Shown here: piece after piece, positions 50,669-60,686 of the stretch
Position numbering within the stretch: the stretch's first letter is position 1
Layout of the letters: each line of letters opens with the position of its first letter
Assembly (NCBI GenBank): GCA_910588235.1
Contig: CAJUOQ010000006.1
Coordinates: 1-64,000, forward strand
Direction of reading: 5' to 3'
From: an uncultured Atopostipes sp.
GTDB taxonomy: Bacteria; Bacillota; Bacilli; Lactobacillales; Carnobacteriaceae_A
Length of the DNA: 64,000 nucleotides
The notes under the pieces: generated by a model
Told to the model about the DNA's origin: nothing
The model's database searches: none
Seen by the model: only the letters and a program-made list of their open reading frames with translations
Translations under genes and position numbers: made by a program

Positions 50669-51634
50669 ATGAATTTTGTAGATGTTATATTTTGGCCTTT
50701 GGTCATTAGCTTTTTGCTTGTGGTTATCCTCATGCCTTTTATTATTCGATATTTTCGAAGAAAACAATTAGGACAAGTGACTTTAGAAGAAGGGCCAAGT
50801 TGGCACCAAGAGAAAAGCGGCACGCCGACTATGGGCGGGACCGTATTTATTTTATCCGCTATTTTAACAGTATTGGTCGCCACGCTTTTTGATCTCAACC
50901 GTCATCTCGATATGTGGTTATTGGTGGGGGTCTTTGTTTTATATGGATTAATTGGTTTTGTGGATGATTTTATTAAATTATTTATGAAGCGAAACTTAGG
51001 TTTATCTAGTAAACAGAAATTTCTAGCGCAAGTCGCTATTAGTATTGTGTTTTACTTCGTACTGATGTTCAATAATTTCGACAATCAATTGAACTTCCCC
51101 TTTATTGGCAACATCCCTTTGAGTTATCTGTATGGTATCTTTGCTGTCTTTTGGATGGTTGGCTTTTCAAATGCGACCAACTTAACCGATGGAATTGATG
51201 GTTTACTCGCAACCACAGGGACGATTGCTTATGCGGCTTACGCTTACATTGCTTATACACAAGAAGCTTGGGGCGTCTTAACTTTTGCTGTGAGTGTAAT
51301 TGGCGGCTTGCTCGGCTTCTTTATCTTTAACCGTAAACCAGCCAAAATTTTTATGGGCGATGTGGGGTCCTTAGCACTCGGTGCAGGGCTAGCGGCAATG
51401 TCGATTTTATTGAATGTCGAATGGACCTTGCTTTTAATTGGACTCATTTTTGTTTTGGAAACAGCGAGTGTCATGCTGCAAGTTTTCTGGTTCAAACGAA
51501 CTGGAAACCGGATTTTCAAAATGAGTCCGATCCACCATCACTTCGAAATGGAAGGCTGGTCGGAATGGAAAATAGTCGGCGTTTTTGCAGCGATTGGTTT
51601 AGGGACGGCCTTACTTGCTCTTGCCTTGTTATAG
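50669..51634 (+). CDS. mraY: Phospho-N-acetylmuramoyl-pentapeptide transferase
   Basis: A 321-residue membrane enzyme with ten hydrophobic helices that makes lipid I from UDP-MurNAc-pentapeptide and undecaprenyl phosphate. Signatures: HQEKSGTPTMGGTVFILSA (~45-65), FVDDFIKLF (~105), NLTDGIDGLLATTG (~171-184) and FMGDVGSLALGAGLAA plus MSPIHHHFEMEGW (~285). Ribosome site AAGGGAG. Confidence 0.97.
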   Translation: MNFVDVIFWPLVISFLLVVILMPFIIRYFRRKQLGQVTLEEGPSWHQEKSGTPTMGGTVFILSAILTVLVATLFDLNRHLDMWLLVGVFVLYGLIGFVDDFIKLFMKRNLGLSSKQKFLAQVAISIVFYFVLMFNNFDNQLNFPFIGNIPLSYLYGIFAVFWMVGFSNATNLTDGIDGLLATTGTIAYAAYAYIAYTQEAWGVLTFAVSVIGGLLGFFIFNRKPAKIFMGDVGSLALGAGLAAMSILLNVEWTLLLIGLIFVLETASVMLQVFWFKRTGNRIFKMSPIHHHFEMEGWSEWKIVGVFAAIGLGTALLALALL

Positions 51635-51699
51635 GCGAGTGAGGTGTGCTTAAAGGAACCAATCAAACAGTAAGGGATAAAAAGGATTGAGGGGTCTTT

Positions 51700-53079
51700 A
51701 TGGGAAAAGAAAATAAATATAAAAATAAAAAAGTCTTAGTGCTCGGGTTAGCGAAAAGTGGTTATTATGCGGCACGATTACTCCACGATTTGCATGCGCA
51801 GGTGACTGTAAACGACGCCCAAGATTTAACGGAAAATAGAGAAGCACAAGAACTCGAAGCTTTAAATATTCCGGTCATTTCTGGCGGTCATCCAGCGGAC
51901 CTAATGGAGCAGCCCTTTGATCTTGTCGTAAAAAATCCGGGTATTCCTTATGATAATCCCATCGTGGAACAAGCGTTGGCGCAGGAACTGCCCGTGATTA
52001 CGGAAGTAGAAGTAGCGACTTCCGTCATGGCCGCTCCGATGATTGGTTTAACAGGAACCAATGGCAAAACGACCACCACATCGATGATCCAAGCGATGCT
52101 AAGTGGTGAGCGCAAAGAAGGCCACGCATATGCGATTGGAAATATTGGGGTTCCGGCTAGTCAAGTCGCTCTAGAGCTGAAACCGACGGATGAAGCGATT
52201 ATGGAATTGTCCAGTTTTCAGTTGATGGGGACACCGACAATTAAACCTGAAATTGCGGTAATCACGAACTTATATTCTGCGCATTTAGATTATCATGGTT
52301 CTCAAGCGGCTTATGAAGACGCAAAAATGAATCTGATTCGCAATCAAACGGCCGGCGATTTTGTGATTTACAATCACGACCAACCGCATTTAGAAAAATT
52401 GGTGCAAAAAACGACCCAAGCTACTTTACTGCCTTTTTCGCGCAAAGAATATTTACCAGCAGGGGTTTCGGTTAAAGCAGGCGTCATTTATTTTAAATCG
52501 GAAGCGGTCGCGCAGGTGGAAGATATCTTTTTAGAAGGCTTACATAACTTAGAAAACTTCTTAGCTGCGATTGCGGTTGCGAAATTAAAAGGTGTTTCCA
52601 ATCGCGTGATTCAACAAGTATTGCGTCAATTTAGAGGCGTCAAACACCGCACCCAATATGTGACCGAGTGGGCAGGAAGAATTTTTTATAATGATTCAAA
52701 AGCGACGAATATTGAAGCAACAGAACATGCATTGGTTGGCTTTAATCAACCTGTTATTTTATTAGCGGGTGGATTAGATCGAGGCAATTCATTTCACGAA
52801 CTGGTCCCTGCACTTGCAAACAAGGTGAAAGCTTTAGTGACCTTTGGCGAAACGGCGCCTTTAATGATCGAGGCCGCTCAAGAAGCAGGAATTGAACAAA
52901 TGATTCAAACAGAAAATGTGGAAACAGCTGTACCCGAAGCTTATGCCTTAAGTGAGGCGGGAGATGTTATATTACTCTCGCCCGCAGCGGCTAGTTGGGA
53001 TCAATATGCCAACTTTGAAATTCGGGGCGAGCAATTTATTCAAGCAGTCGAGCAATTAATAGAAACAGAAAAACAGTAG
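51700..53079 (+). CDS. murD: UDP-N-acetylmuramoylalanine-D-glutamate ligase
   Basis: A 459-residue Mur ligase adding D-Glu to UDP-MurNAc-Ala. N-terminal Rossmann part (VLVLGLAKSGYYAARLL), the ATP loop GLTGTNGKTTTTSM (~115-128), ITNLYSAHLDYHGS (~185) and the C-terminal YNDSKATNIEATEHAL (~330). Length normal. Follows mraY by 65 bp. Confidence 0.97.
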   Translation: MGKENKYKNKKVLVLGLAKSGYYAARLLHDLHAQVTVNDAQDLTENREAQELEALNIPVISGGHPADLMEQPFDLVVKNPGIPYDNPIVEQALAQELPVITEVEVATSVMAAPMIGLTGTNGKTTTTSMIQAMLSGERKEGHAYAIGNIGVPASQVALELKPTDEAIMELSSFQLMGTPTIKPEIAVITNLYSAHLDYHGSQAAYEDAKMNLIRNQTAGDFVIYNHDQPHLEKLVQKTTQATLLPFSRKEYLPAGVSVKAGVIYFKSEAVAQVEDIFLEGLHNLENFLAAIAVAKLKGVSNRVIQQVLRQFRGVKHRTQYVTEWAGRIFYNDSKATNIEATEHALVGFNQPVILLAGGLDRGNSFHELVPALANKVKALVTFGETAPLMIEAAQEAGIEQMIQTENVETAVPEAYALSEAGDVILLSPAAASWDQYANFEIRGEQFIQAVEQLIETEKQ

Positions 53080-53093
53080 GAGGCAGCGCGCAA

Positions 53094-54227
53094 ATGAGAG
53101 TACTTTTAACAGGTGGCGGTACCGGGGGCCATATTTACCCCGCATTAGCCGTGGCGCGTCGTTTAAAAGAAATGGACGCGGACGTGACATTATTATATAT
53201 TGGGACGGAAAGAGGGCTTGAAAGCACCCTCGTCCCGAAAGAAGGCATTGCCTTTCAAGCGATCGAAATCGAAGGATTCAAAAGGAGCTTTGACTTTGAT
53301 AGTTTAAAATATAACTTGAAAAGTGCCACTTTGTTTTTAACGAGCATTAAAAAAGCGAAAGACATTATTCGAGATTTTAAGCCTGATGTGGTCTTAGGAA
53401 CCGGCGGATATGTGAGTGCACCCATTTGTTATGCTGCGGCGAAAGCCGGCATTCCTACCGTGGTGCATGAACAAAATAGCTTCCTAGGCTTAACCAATAA
53501 ATTCTTGATTCGTTATATTGACCGTTTGGCGATTAGTTTTAAAGACATTTACAAACAAGTCAAAGGTTATGAGGACAAAGTAGTCTTTACAGGGAATCCA
53601 CGCGCTCAAGAAGTAGCAGCGCAACCCTTGCAAATGATTGATGCGATTTATAATTTAGAAGTGACAGAACCGATTGTCTTGATTTTCGGTGGCAGTCGTG
53701 GGGCGGAGAAAATCAATGAAGCAGTCGTAGCGGCTTATCCGCAATTGCGAAATCGAAGCTATCAAGTGTTATTTGTAACAGGGCCCCAGCATTATGAAGA
53801 AATTGTGGCGCAGTTAAATGCTCATTCACCGCTCGTCAGAAATCCAAAATTTGTGGTGAAACCTTACATTCATAATATGGTCGAAGTTTTACGTCATACA
53901 GCAGCGATTGTTAGCCGGAGTGGTGCGACAACGATTGCCGAGATCACAGTGCTTGGGATCCCCAGCATTTTGATTCCGTCGCCGAATGTGACGGATGATC
54001 ATCAAACACAGAATGCGATGAGCTTAGTGGACCACCAAGCTGCTACATTGCTACAAGAAGCTGATTTAACCGGTCAACGTTTATTAGATGAGATCGATAC
54101 GCTGATGGAAAATAAAGCAGCTCGCCAAGCGATGAGCGAACGTGCGCGTGAAATTGGCCAACCACATGCTACGGATCAATTGATCCAAGTGATGTTAGAT
54201 GAAATAAAGAAAAAGCGTACGGAATAA
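53094..54227 (+). CDS. murG: UDP-GlcNAc:lipid I N-acetylglucosaminyltransferase MurG
   Basis: A 377-residue peripheral membrane GT28 enzyme making lipid II. TGGGTGGHIYPALAVAR at the N-terminus, GTGGYVSAPICYAAAKAGIP (~102-121), HEQNSFLGLTNK (~125) and the sugar-nucleotide site FVVKPYIHNMVEVL then VSRSGATTIAEITVLGIPSI (~275-295). Ribosome site AGGAGG. Confidence 0.97.
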   Translation: MRVLLTGGGTGGHIYPALAVARRLKEMDADVTLLYIGTERGLESTLVPKEGIAFQAIEIEGFKRSFDFDSLKYNLKSATLFLTSIKKAKDIIRDFKPDVVLGTGGYVSAPICYAAAKAGIPTVVHEQNSFLGLTNKFLIRYIDRLAISFKDIYKQVKGYEDKVVFTGNPRAQEVAAQPLQMIDAIYNLEVTEPIVLIFGGSRGAEKINEAVVAAYPQLRNRSYQVLFVTGPQHYEEIVAQLNAHSPLVRNPKFVVKPYIHNMVEVLRHTAAIVSRSGATTIAEITVLGIPSILIPSPNVTDDHQTQNAMSLVDHQAATLLQEADLTGQRLLDEIDTLMENKAARQAMSERAREIGQPHATDQLIQVMLDEIKKKRTE

Positions 54228-54257
54228 ATATTTTAAAAGGGAAAGGAGCAGTGCCCG

Positions 54258-55097
54258 ATGGCTAAAAATAAAAAGAAACAAAAGACAAAGAAGCAGCCGA
54301 CAAATGCAGCAAAAAAACGACCCATGCCGTTACATAAAGTTTTGCAACGGTATATTCCGATTCTTGTGCTGAATCTTTTAGTGATTGCCGTTTTAGGTTA
54401 TTTGATTAGTCCTTGGAGTAAAGTGGGCACTGTGTCGGTGGAAGGCAATGAAGCGGTTTATGTGCAAGAAGTGATCGATAGCAGCCACATTCAAGGCGGC
54501 GATTCGGTGATGAGTATCCTGAAAGAACGGGAAAATATTGAACAGAGTATTACAGAAGAATTGGACCAAGTGGCGGAGACGACAATGGAATTAGTTGGGG
54601 CGAATGATATTCTGATTCAAGTGGATGAATTTAACACCGTGGCCTATATTGCGCAGGATGGTTCTTATTTAAGAGTGCTAGAAAATGGGCGCGTCTTAGA
54701 AAATGCGTACAATGTTTCGATTGGCAACCAACCCGTTTTATTAAATTTCGAAGAAGGAGAAGCCCTTGACTTTATGATCGAAGAGTTAAGTGAATTAGAT
54801 GGACCGATTTTAAACTTAATCTCAGAAATTGAGTTGGTGGAAGATCGTTCAAATCCGTTATTTATTCGTATCTTTATGAATAATGGAAATCGCGTCCTTT
54901 CTTCCATTCCGACCTTCGCTGAAAAAATTCCTTATTATCCACAAATGGTCCAAGCTGTCGGCGGTCAAAAAGGCGTCTTCGATATGGAAGCCGGTGTTTA
55001 TTTTATTCCTTTCGTCGATGAAGACGAAGAAGAGATTGATGCGGAGACCGAAGTGGATGAGTCAGAAAGACAGGAATTAGAGGAGTTTAACGAATAA
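54258..55097 (+). CDS. divIB: Cell division protein DivIB/FtsQ
   Basis: A 279-residue bitopic protein: strongly basic N-terminus (KKKQKTKKQPTNAAKKRP), one membrane segment (~30-50), a POTRA domain (TVSVEGNEAVYVQEVIDSS onward) and a C-terminal acidic tail. DivIB forms the trimer with FtsL and DivIC. Position after murG is the usual one. A 250-bp gap follows before ftsA. Confidence 0.92.
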   Translation: MAKNKKKQKTKKQPTNAAKKRPMPLHKVLQRYIPILVLNLLVIAVLGYLISPWSKVGTVSVEGNEAVYVQEVIDSSHIQGGDSVMSILKERENIEQSITEELDQVAETTMELVGANDILIQVDEFNTVAYIAQDGSYLRVLENGRVLENAYNVSIGNQPVLLNFEEGEALDFMIEELSELDGPILNLISEIELVEDRSNPLFIRIFMNNGNRVLSSIPTFAEKIPYYPQMVQAVGGQKGVFDMEAGVYFIPFVDEDEEEIDAETEVDESERQELEEFNE

Positions 55098-55227
55098 AAA
55101 ATTCCTTCCTTGAGCGCTTGACCCCATAAACTTTTTGAAAAAAGAAAGAGTGGAAGAAGTGCAATCGAATCGAAATAAAAACGTAATAAGGAATTAATGG
55201 ACTTCCTTCAAATTCACCTCGTTTTTA

Positions 55228-55236
55228 TGGTAGAAT
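55228..55236 (+). promoter_or_regulatory. Extended -10 promoter for ftsA
   Basis: TGG-TAGAAT (55228-55236) is identical to the extended -10 of mraZ (46351-46359), but here without the repeated GTGGT boxes. The rest of the 250-bp gap between divIB and ftsA (55098-55347) is AT-rich and holds no gene. Confidence 0.5.
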
Positions 55237-55347
55237 AGCCAATATGAATGACTATTTAGAAAAATAAAAATTCATGATCAAAAAATGCAAAAATAATTTT
55301 AAACAATAATTACAAATTCTAGAAAAAATGGAGGTTTCAATCTTAAA

Positions 55348-56673
55348 ATGAAAAGCGGCATTTATGCAAGTTTAGACATTGGAACCACTTCAATTAAAGT
55401 AATCGTAGCCGAGGTATTAAACGGACAAATCAATGTTATTGGAGTAGGAAACGAAAGAGCAAATGGATTAAAAAGAGCGATGATTGTTGATATCGAACAA
55501 ACAGCAGCATCGATCCGCAGTGCAGTAGAGCAAGCGGAGGACAAAGCAGATGTTAAAATTAATGAATTAATCGTTGGGGTGCCTTCAAATGAATTACAAA
55601 TTAATTCTTGTTATGGGGGCATTTCAATTAATAAAAATCAACAAGAAATTGGCAACGAGGACGTTCAACAAGTCGTCGCCAAAGCGATTGAAGGTAGTTT
55701 GAATCAAGAACGCGAAGTTGTCAATGTGACTCCTGAAGAATTTACCGTGGATGGGTTTGATGAAATTAAAGACCCCCGCGGAATGATTGGGAATCGGATT
55801 GAATTTAGAGGAACGATCACTTCCGTCCCCCGTTCAATTTTACATAACATTCGTAAAGCGGTGAAACGGGCTGGTTTTTCGGTACGAAATATCGTATTAT
55901 TACCAGAAGCGATGGGACAAGTTGCTCTCACACAAGATGAACGGAATTTTGGAGCGATCTTAATCGACATGGGTGGAGGACAAACCTGTGTGTCAGTGAT
56001 TCATGATGATCAACTAAAAAGTTCCTATGCGATTCAAGAAGGCGGCGAATATGTTTCAAAAGACATTTCAATTGTCTTGAACACATCGATTAAAGATGCG
56101 GAAAAATTGAAACGAGACGTCGGACATGCTTATTATCCGGATATGACTTCCGATCGAACAGTCACGGTCGATGTTGTCGGACAAAAAGAATTAGAAAGAT
56201 ATAAAGAGTCTTACATTTCAGAAATTATTGAAGCACGCATTGCTCAGATTTTTGAACAATTGAAATTCTCATTAGATAATATCGGCGCTTCACAAATGCC
56301 GGCTGGAATCACGATTAGTGGTGGCGCAGCTTCTTTACCAGGCATTGACCGGTTAGCGGAAGAAATCTTTAATATTCCGGTGCGGATTTATATTCCAGAT
56401 TTCATGAGCGTTCGTTATCCAGCTTTTACCAATGCAATTGGCTTAGTCATTGCGGAAACGAATTTAAGTGAAGTGGAAGAGTTAATTATTCAAACACTCT
56501 TGCAAAAAACAACCAGTCACCAACCTGTTCGAAATAGTGTACAACCGGTTGCAAAAGAAGAGCCGGCAGAAAGTACAACACAAGCAAGTGATCAATATGA
56601 AATGACGGATCCAGAAGACGAAGAAACAATGGCCGATAAAATCAAAAATTTCTTTTCTGGTTTCTTTGAATAA
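55348..56673 (+). CDS. ftsA: Cell division protein FtsA
   Basis: A 441-residue actin-like protein that anchors FtsZ to the membrane. Phosphate-1 motif ASLDIGTTSIKVIVAEV (residues 6-22), 1C domain, IDMGGGQTCVSVI (~206-218), GGAASLPGID (~325) and a C-terminal amphipathic helix (KIKNFFSGFF) for membrane binding, preceded by a ~50-residue acidic linker. Normal family length. Ribosome site ATGGAGG. Confidence 0.96.
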   Translation: MKSGIYASLDIGTTSIKVIVAEVLNGQINVIGVGNERANGLKRAMIVDIEQTAASIRSAVEQAEDKADVKINELIVGVPSNELQINSCYGGISINKNQQEIGNEDVQQVVAKAIEGSLNQEREVVNVTPEEFTVDGFDEIKDPRGMIGNRIEFRGTITSVPRSILHNIRKAVKRAGFSVRNIVLLPEAMGQVALTQDERNFGAILIDMGGGQTCVSVIHDDQLKSSYAIQEGGEYVSKDISIVLNTSIKDAEKLKRDVGHAYYPDMTSDRTVTVDVVGQKELERYKESYISEIIEARIAQIFEQLKFSLDNIGASQMPAGITISGGAASLPGIDRLAEEIFNIPVRIYIPDFMSVRYPAFTNAIGLVIAETNLSEVEELIIQTLLQKTTSHQPVRNSVQPVAKEEPAESTTQASDQYEMTDPEDEETMADKIKNFFSGFFE

Positions 56674-56778
56674 AGGTATAAATGAAATAATGTGAAAAAC
56701 ATGAATGAAATTGATGACTATAAAAATGATTTAGTTTAAAATACAAAGTATCGGAACTGTGGTACAGGAGGAAAATAA

Positions 56779-58065
56779 ATGGATTTAGAATTTGATATGA
56801 CACCACCATCAGGCGCGGTTATTAAAGTAATCGGGGTCGGTGGAGCTGGTGGGAATGCTGTTAACCGTATGATTGAAGAAGATGTATCGGGTGTTGAATT
56901 TATCGTAGCGAACACCGACGTACAAGCTTTAGACTTAATGAATGCTGAGACCAAGATTCAATTAGGACCAAAATTAACTCGTGGTTTGGGCGCAGGTTCT
57001 ATGCCGGAAATTGGTAAGAAATCGGCAGAAGAAAGTGAAGAAGCCATTGCAGAAGCTCTTGAAGGAGCAGACATGGTCTTTATTACTGCTGGAATGGGTG
57101 GCGGTACTGGGACTGGAGCTGCGGGCATTGTTGCTAAAGTAGCGAAAGCGCAAGATGCTTTAACGGTAGGTGTGATTACGCGACCGTTTACTTTTGAAGG
57201 ACCAAAGAAAGCGCGTTATGCTGAAGATGGAATCGCAGCCATGAAAGAACACGTGGACACTTTAGTCACTATTTCGAATAACCGTTTACTTGAAATTGTC
57301 GACAAAAAGACACCAATTTTAGAAGCTTTCCGTGAAGCGGATAACGTTCTACGCCAAGGGGTTCAAGGAATTTCAGATATGATTACGAACCCTGGTTTTG
57401 TTAACTTAGACTTTGCCGACGTGAAGACGGTTATGAGAGATCAAGGTTCTGCTTTAATGGGAATCGGATCATCAAATGGTGAAAACCGTACCGCTGAAGC
57501 GACGCAAAAAGCTATTTCATCTCCTCTACTTGAAGTATCGATTGAAGGAGCTAACAACGTCCTGTTAAATATTGCAGGGGGAATGGACTTAACCTTATTC
57601 GAAGCGCAAGATGCTGCAGATATTGTATCCGCTGCTTCAACCAGTGATGTGAACATTATCTTTGGTACAACCATTAATGAGAACTTAGGCGACGAAGTCG
57701 TTGTTACAGTGATCGCGACAGGTATTGATGAAAAAGATTTACAAGCAAATCGTCAACAGGGTTTACAAGGTGGACAAATGGGACAAAGAAGTCGTCCAAA
57801 ACCAGCACCTTCAGAGCCTAAAGAGGAAGAAACGGATACACGTTCTAACGAGAAATCAACAGACAACGATCCATTTGGCGATTGGGATATCCGAAAAGAA
57901 CCAAATATTCGCGATCGACACAATAGCGATCTAAACACCGATAAAGAACAAGAATCTGAGCGCGGCAATAGCCTTTTCAATCGCAACAATGAAGATGAAG
58001 TGGCTAAACAAGATGACGAACTAGACACACCGCCATTCTTCAGACGTCGTCGCAGAAACGACTAA
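56779..58065 (+). CDS. ftsZ: Cell division protein FtsZ
   Basis: A 428-residue tubulin-like GTPase forming the Z ring. [13 protein letters not shown] (~18-30), the tubulin signature [17 protein letters not shown] (~103-119), a variable charged linker (~320-412) and the conserved C-terminal peptide [13 protein letters not shown], which contacts FtsA and SepF. AGGAGG ribosome site. Downstream sepF is spaced by only 23 bp. Confidence 0.97.
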   Translation: MDLEFDMTPPSGAVIKVIGVGGAGGNAVNRMIEEDVSGVEFIVANTDVQALDLMNAETKIQLGPKLTRGLGAGSMPEIGKKSAEESEEAIAEALEGADMVFITAGMGGGTGTGAAGIVAKVAKAQDALTVGVITRPFTFEGPKKARYAEDGIAAMKEHVDTLVTISNNRLLEIVDKKTPILEAFREADNVLRQGVQGISDMITNPGFVNLDFADVKTVMRDQGSALMGIGSSNGENRTAEATQKAISSPLLEVSIEGANNVLLNIAGGMDLTLFEAQDAADIVSAASTSDVNIIFGTTINENLGDEVVVTVIATGIDEKDLQANRQQGLQGGQMGQRSRPKPAPSEPKEEETDTRSNEKSTDNDPFGDWDIRKEPNIRDRHNSDLNTDKEQESERGNSLFNRNNEDEVAKQDDELDTPPFFRRRRRND

Positions 58066-58088
58066 GGATGAATCAGGAGGGATTAGGT

Positions 58089-58571
58089 ATGAATAATTTT
58101 AAAGATAAATTAAATGATTTCTTCTTTTTAACCGAAGAAGAAATCGAAGATCAAGATGCAGAAGAAGTAAATGAAGCATCAACAAATACTCATGACAATC
58201 CGGCTCCAGCGCAGCAAGAAAAAACTCCAAGGGTTGAGAATTATATGCAAAAAAAGTCTGGAGGAGAAAATGTGGTGGCAATTAATCAAAAACAATCATT
58301 ACAAAAACCGCAGATTACTATTGTAGAGCCTAGACTTTATTCAGAAGTACAGGAAGTGGCAGACTACTTGTTATCTAGTCAATCGGTGATTTTAAATTTC
58401 CGCCGAATGGATAATGAACAAGCTGCAAAAATGATCGATTTCTTGATGGGCGTTACCTATGCTGTTAAAGGAGATATCCAACGCTTAGATGAGGAATTAT
58501 TTATCTGTACTCCTCAAAGTGTAACAGTCAACGGGTCTGATTTATCAGAATACACAGATTCATTATTGTAG
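58089..58571 (+). CDS. sepF: Cell division protein SepF
   Basis: A 160-residue FtsZ-binding protein. Short N-terminal amphipathic helix (NNFKDKLNDFFFL) for membrane contact, an acidic linker, and the SepF core ITIVEPRLYSEVQEVADYLL then VILNFRRMDNEQAAKMIDFLMGV. ATG 58089 follows AGGAGGG; the frame opening at 58068 has no site. The ylmE gene, often between ftsZ and sepF in Bacillales, is absent. Confidence 0.95.
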   Translation: MNNFKDKLNDFFFLTEEEIEDQDAEEVNEASTNTHDNPAPAQQEKTPRVENYMQKKSGGENVVAINQKQSLQKPQITIVEPRLYSEVQEVADYLLSSQSVILNFRRMDNEQAAKMIDFLMGVTYAVKGDIQRLDEELFICTPQSVTVNGSDLSEYTDSLL

Positions 58572-58602
58572 TTGTAACTTATTGAGGAGAAGATTTTAAA
58601 CG

Positions 58603-58890
58603 ATGGTAAATATATTAATTGAATTAGGCGAATTATCACTAAATGTGATTGATATTTACAGGATATTATTGATTGTATATTTCTTAATGTCCTGGCTCCC
58701 GGGAGCTTATCAATCGACGATAGGGCAGATTTTAACTCGAATTTGTGAACCCTTTGTTGGTTTCTTTAGACGCTTTATTCCGCCGATTGGTTTTATCAGT
58801 TTGGCTGGATTAGCTGCACTCTTTTCACTCACGTTAATTGAATATGGGGTCATCACCCTCATCAATTTCTTGATACGTTTAGTTGTGTAG
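58603..58890 (+). CDS. YggT family membrane protein
   Basis: A 95-residue protein with two hydrophobic hairpins around a conserved MSWLPGAYQSTIGQILTRICEPFVGFFRRFIPPIGFI centre, the YggT (YlmG) signature. Linked in plants and cyanobacteria to nucleoid or division organisation; the bacterial function is uncertain. TGAGGAGA ribosome site. Standard place between sepF and ylmH. Confidence 0.93.
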   Translation: MVNILIELGELSLNVIDIYRILLIVYFLMSWLPGAYQSTIGQILTRICEPFVGFFRRFIPPIGFISLAGLAALFSLTLIEYGVITLINFLIRLVV

Positions 58891-58902
58891 GGGCGTTAGA
58901 GG

Positions 58903-59685
58903 ATGAATATTTATCAACATTTTCGTGAAGATGAGCAAGCCTTTATCGACCAAGTAATTGATTGGATCGCTCAAGTTGAAAACCAATACGCTCCTTACCT
59001 CACAAGTTTTCTAAATCCAAGACAACTTTTCATCGTCCAAGCCGTCATCGGTCAATATGAAGACATTGAACATCAAGCTTTTGGCGGCTACGATGAAGCG
59101 GAACAACAGCGGGTCTTGCTTTATCCCCCATACTATGAACCGACCGCTGCTGATTTTGAAATTTCACTCGTTGAAATCAATTACCCCACCAAATTTGCGG
59201 AACTTACGCATGGTCAAATCTTGGGAAGCGTCTTAGGAGCAGGAATCGCAAGAGATACTTTAGGAGATATTATCAATGACCAGGAGCGCTGGCAATTTTT
59301 TATCGATGAGAAGATGAAAGACTTTATTTTTATGCAGGTCGATCATATCGGTCGGACAGCTAGTCATTTAGAAGAGCGTGCACTCGAAGAAAAAGTGACG
59401 ACGACTTCTAAATGGGAAAGTAAAGAACTGGTTGTCTCATCTTTACGGATTGATGTCGTTTTAGCCCGCGCTCTAAATCTTTCAAGGAACCGAGCGAAAA
59501 AATTAATTAAGAACCAACGCATTAAGATTAATTGGGTAGACATTGAACGTCCGGATTTGGAATTAGAAGAGTATGATATCGTCTCTATTCGGGGGTATGG
59601 ACGTCTACAAATTCGAGAACAATTAGGAACGACTCGTAAAGAGAATATCGTTTTGAACATTGGAATAATTGATCGCAATAGTTAA
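58903..59685 (+). CDS. ylmH: YlmH-family S4-domain RNA-binding protein
   Basis: A 260-residue protein. N-terminal ~170 residues are the YlmH-specific domain (EISLVEINYPTKFAELTHGQILGSVLGAGIARDTLGDI); the S4 RNA-binding domain spans ~180-240 (SLRIDVVLARALNLSRNRAKKLIKNQRIKINW). YlmH has been tied to ribosome quality control in Bacillales and follows yggT in the division cluster. Ribosome site GTTAGAGG. Confidence 0.94.
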   Translation: MNIYQHFREDEQAFIDQVIDWIAQVENQYAPYLTSFLNPRQLFIVQAVIGQYEDIEHQAFGGYDEAEQQRVLLYPPYYEPTAADFEISLVEINYPTKFAELTHGQILGSVLGAGIARDTLGDIINDQERWQFFIDEKMKDFIFMQVDHIGRTASHLEERALEEKVTTTSKWESKELVVSSLRIDVVLARALNLSRNRAKKLIKNQRIKINWVDIERPDLELEEYDIVSIRGYGRLQIREQLGTTRKENIVLNIGIIDRNS

Positions 59686-59733
59686 TTAAAATAAATAAAT
59701 TCAATCGTAAATTTTGGAAGGGATCTGATCTTT

Positions 59734-60675
59734 ATGGCATTAACACCACTTGAAATACACAACCAAGAATTTCCAACGCGTATGCGAGGGTTCGATCAAG
59801 ACGCAGTCAATGAGTTTCTCGATCAAGTCATTCGAGACTATGAAACGCTCATTCGTGAGAACAAAGAAGTCAAAGATGAATTAGAGCTGGTCAATAAAAA
59901 GTTAGCGAACTATGAAGAGATGCAAGAATCGTTAAACAAATCGATTATTGTAGCTCAGGATGCGGCGGATCGTCTAAAAGAAAATACGGATAAAGAACTA
60001 GAAGTGATCAAACGAGAAGCAGAAAGCTATGCTGAAAATGTACGCAAAGAAGCCGATAAATATGCAGAAGAAGTGCAGAAAGAAGCGGACAAGTACAATG
60101 AAGAGTTAAGTAAGCAAGCGGAAGAATATGCAGAAAATGTACATAAAGAAGCAGACGATAATGCGGATGCTTTGCTAGAAGAAGCTGTTTTAAAAGCGCG
60201 TAAAATTGAAGATGAGACTGAGGCGTTGAGAAAACAAAGCCGTGTTTTTAGACAACGTCTACAACTCCTCATCGAATCCCAACTTGAGCTCCTTACAAAA
60301 GAAGACTGGGATAATCTCTTGGTTGGAGAGCCTATCGAGTACCCAAGTACAGAGACTATCGCAGAAGTGGAAAGAGAACTCGAAGAAAAAATAGAAGTTC
60401 AACCTGCTGAAGGAGCAGAAGAAATTGCGGATGAAGCTGTAGACGGCGAAGATGCAGATGTTGCAGATGATGAAGAAGCAGAAGATAATGTTTACGAAGA
60501 AACTGAAGAAGTGGTTGCTTTTGAAGAGGCCGAAACAGACGCAGAAACAGCGGATGAAGATAAAGAAGTTGAAAAATCAACCGATGAGAGCTATAATAAT
60601 ACAGATTCAGAAACTGAAGCGTATGAAGAGGGCACAATGCCCGCAGTAGAATTACCAGATTCTGCGAATCAATAA
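59734..60675 (+). CDS. divIVA: Cell-pole/division protein DivIVA, with internal 11-residue repeats and acidic tail
   Basis: A 313-residue coiled-coil protein. The N-terminal lipid-binding domain (LTPLEIHNQEFPTRMRGFDQDAVNEFLDQVI, residues 3-33) is typical. Residues 94-148 consist of five consecutive 11-residue repeats of the form KEADKYAEEVQ. The last ~100 residues are extremely acidic (Glu, Asp and Ala). It recruits partners to negatively curved membrane at poles and septa. Ribosome site GAAGGGAT. It is followed by the ileS T-box. Confidence 0.94.
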   Translation: MALTPLEIHNQEFPTRMRGFDQDAVNEFLDQVIRDYETLIRENKEVKDELELVNKKLANYEEMQESLNKSIIVAQDAADRLKENTDKELEVIKREAESYAENVRKEADKYAEEVQKEADKYNEELSKQAEEYAENVHKEADDNADALLEEAVLKARKIEDETEALRKQSRVFRQRLQLLIESQLELLTKEDWDNLLVGEPIEYPSTETIAEVERELEEKIEVQPAEGAEEIADEAVDGEDADVADDEEAEDNVYEETEEVVAFEEAETDAETADEDKEVEKSTDESYNNTDSETEAYEEGTMPAVELPDSANQ

Positions 60676-60686
60676 CTGAATAAATC

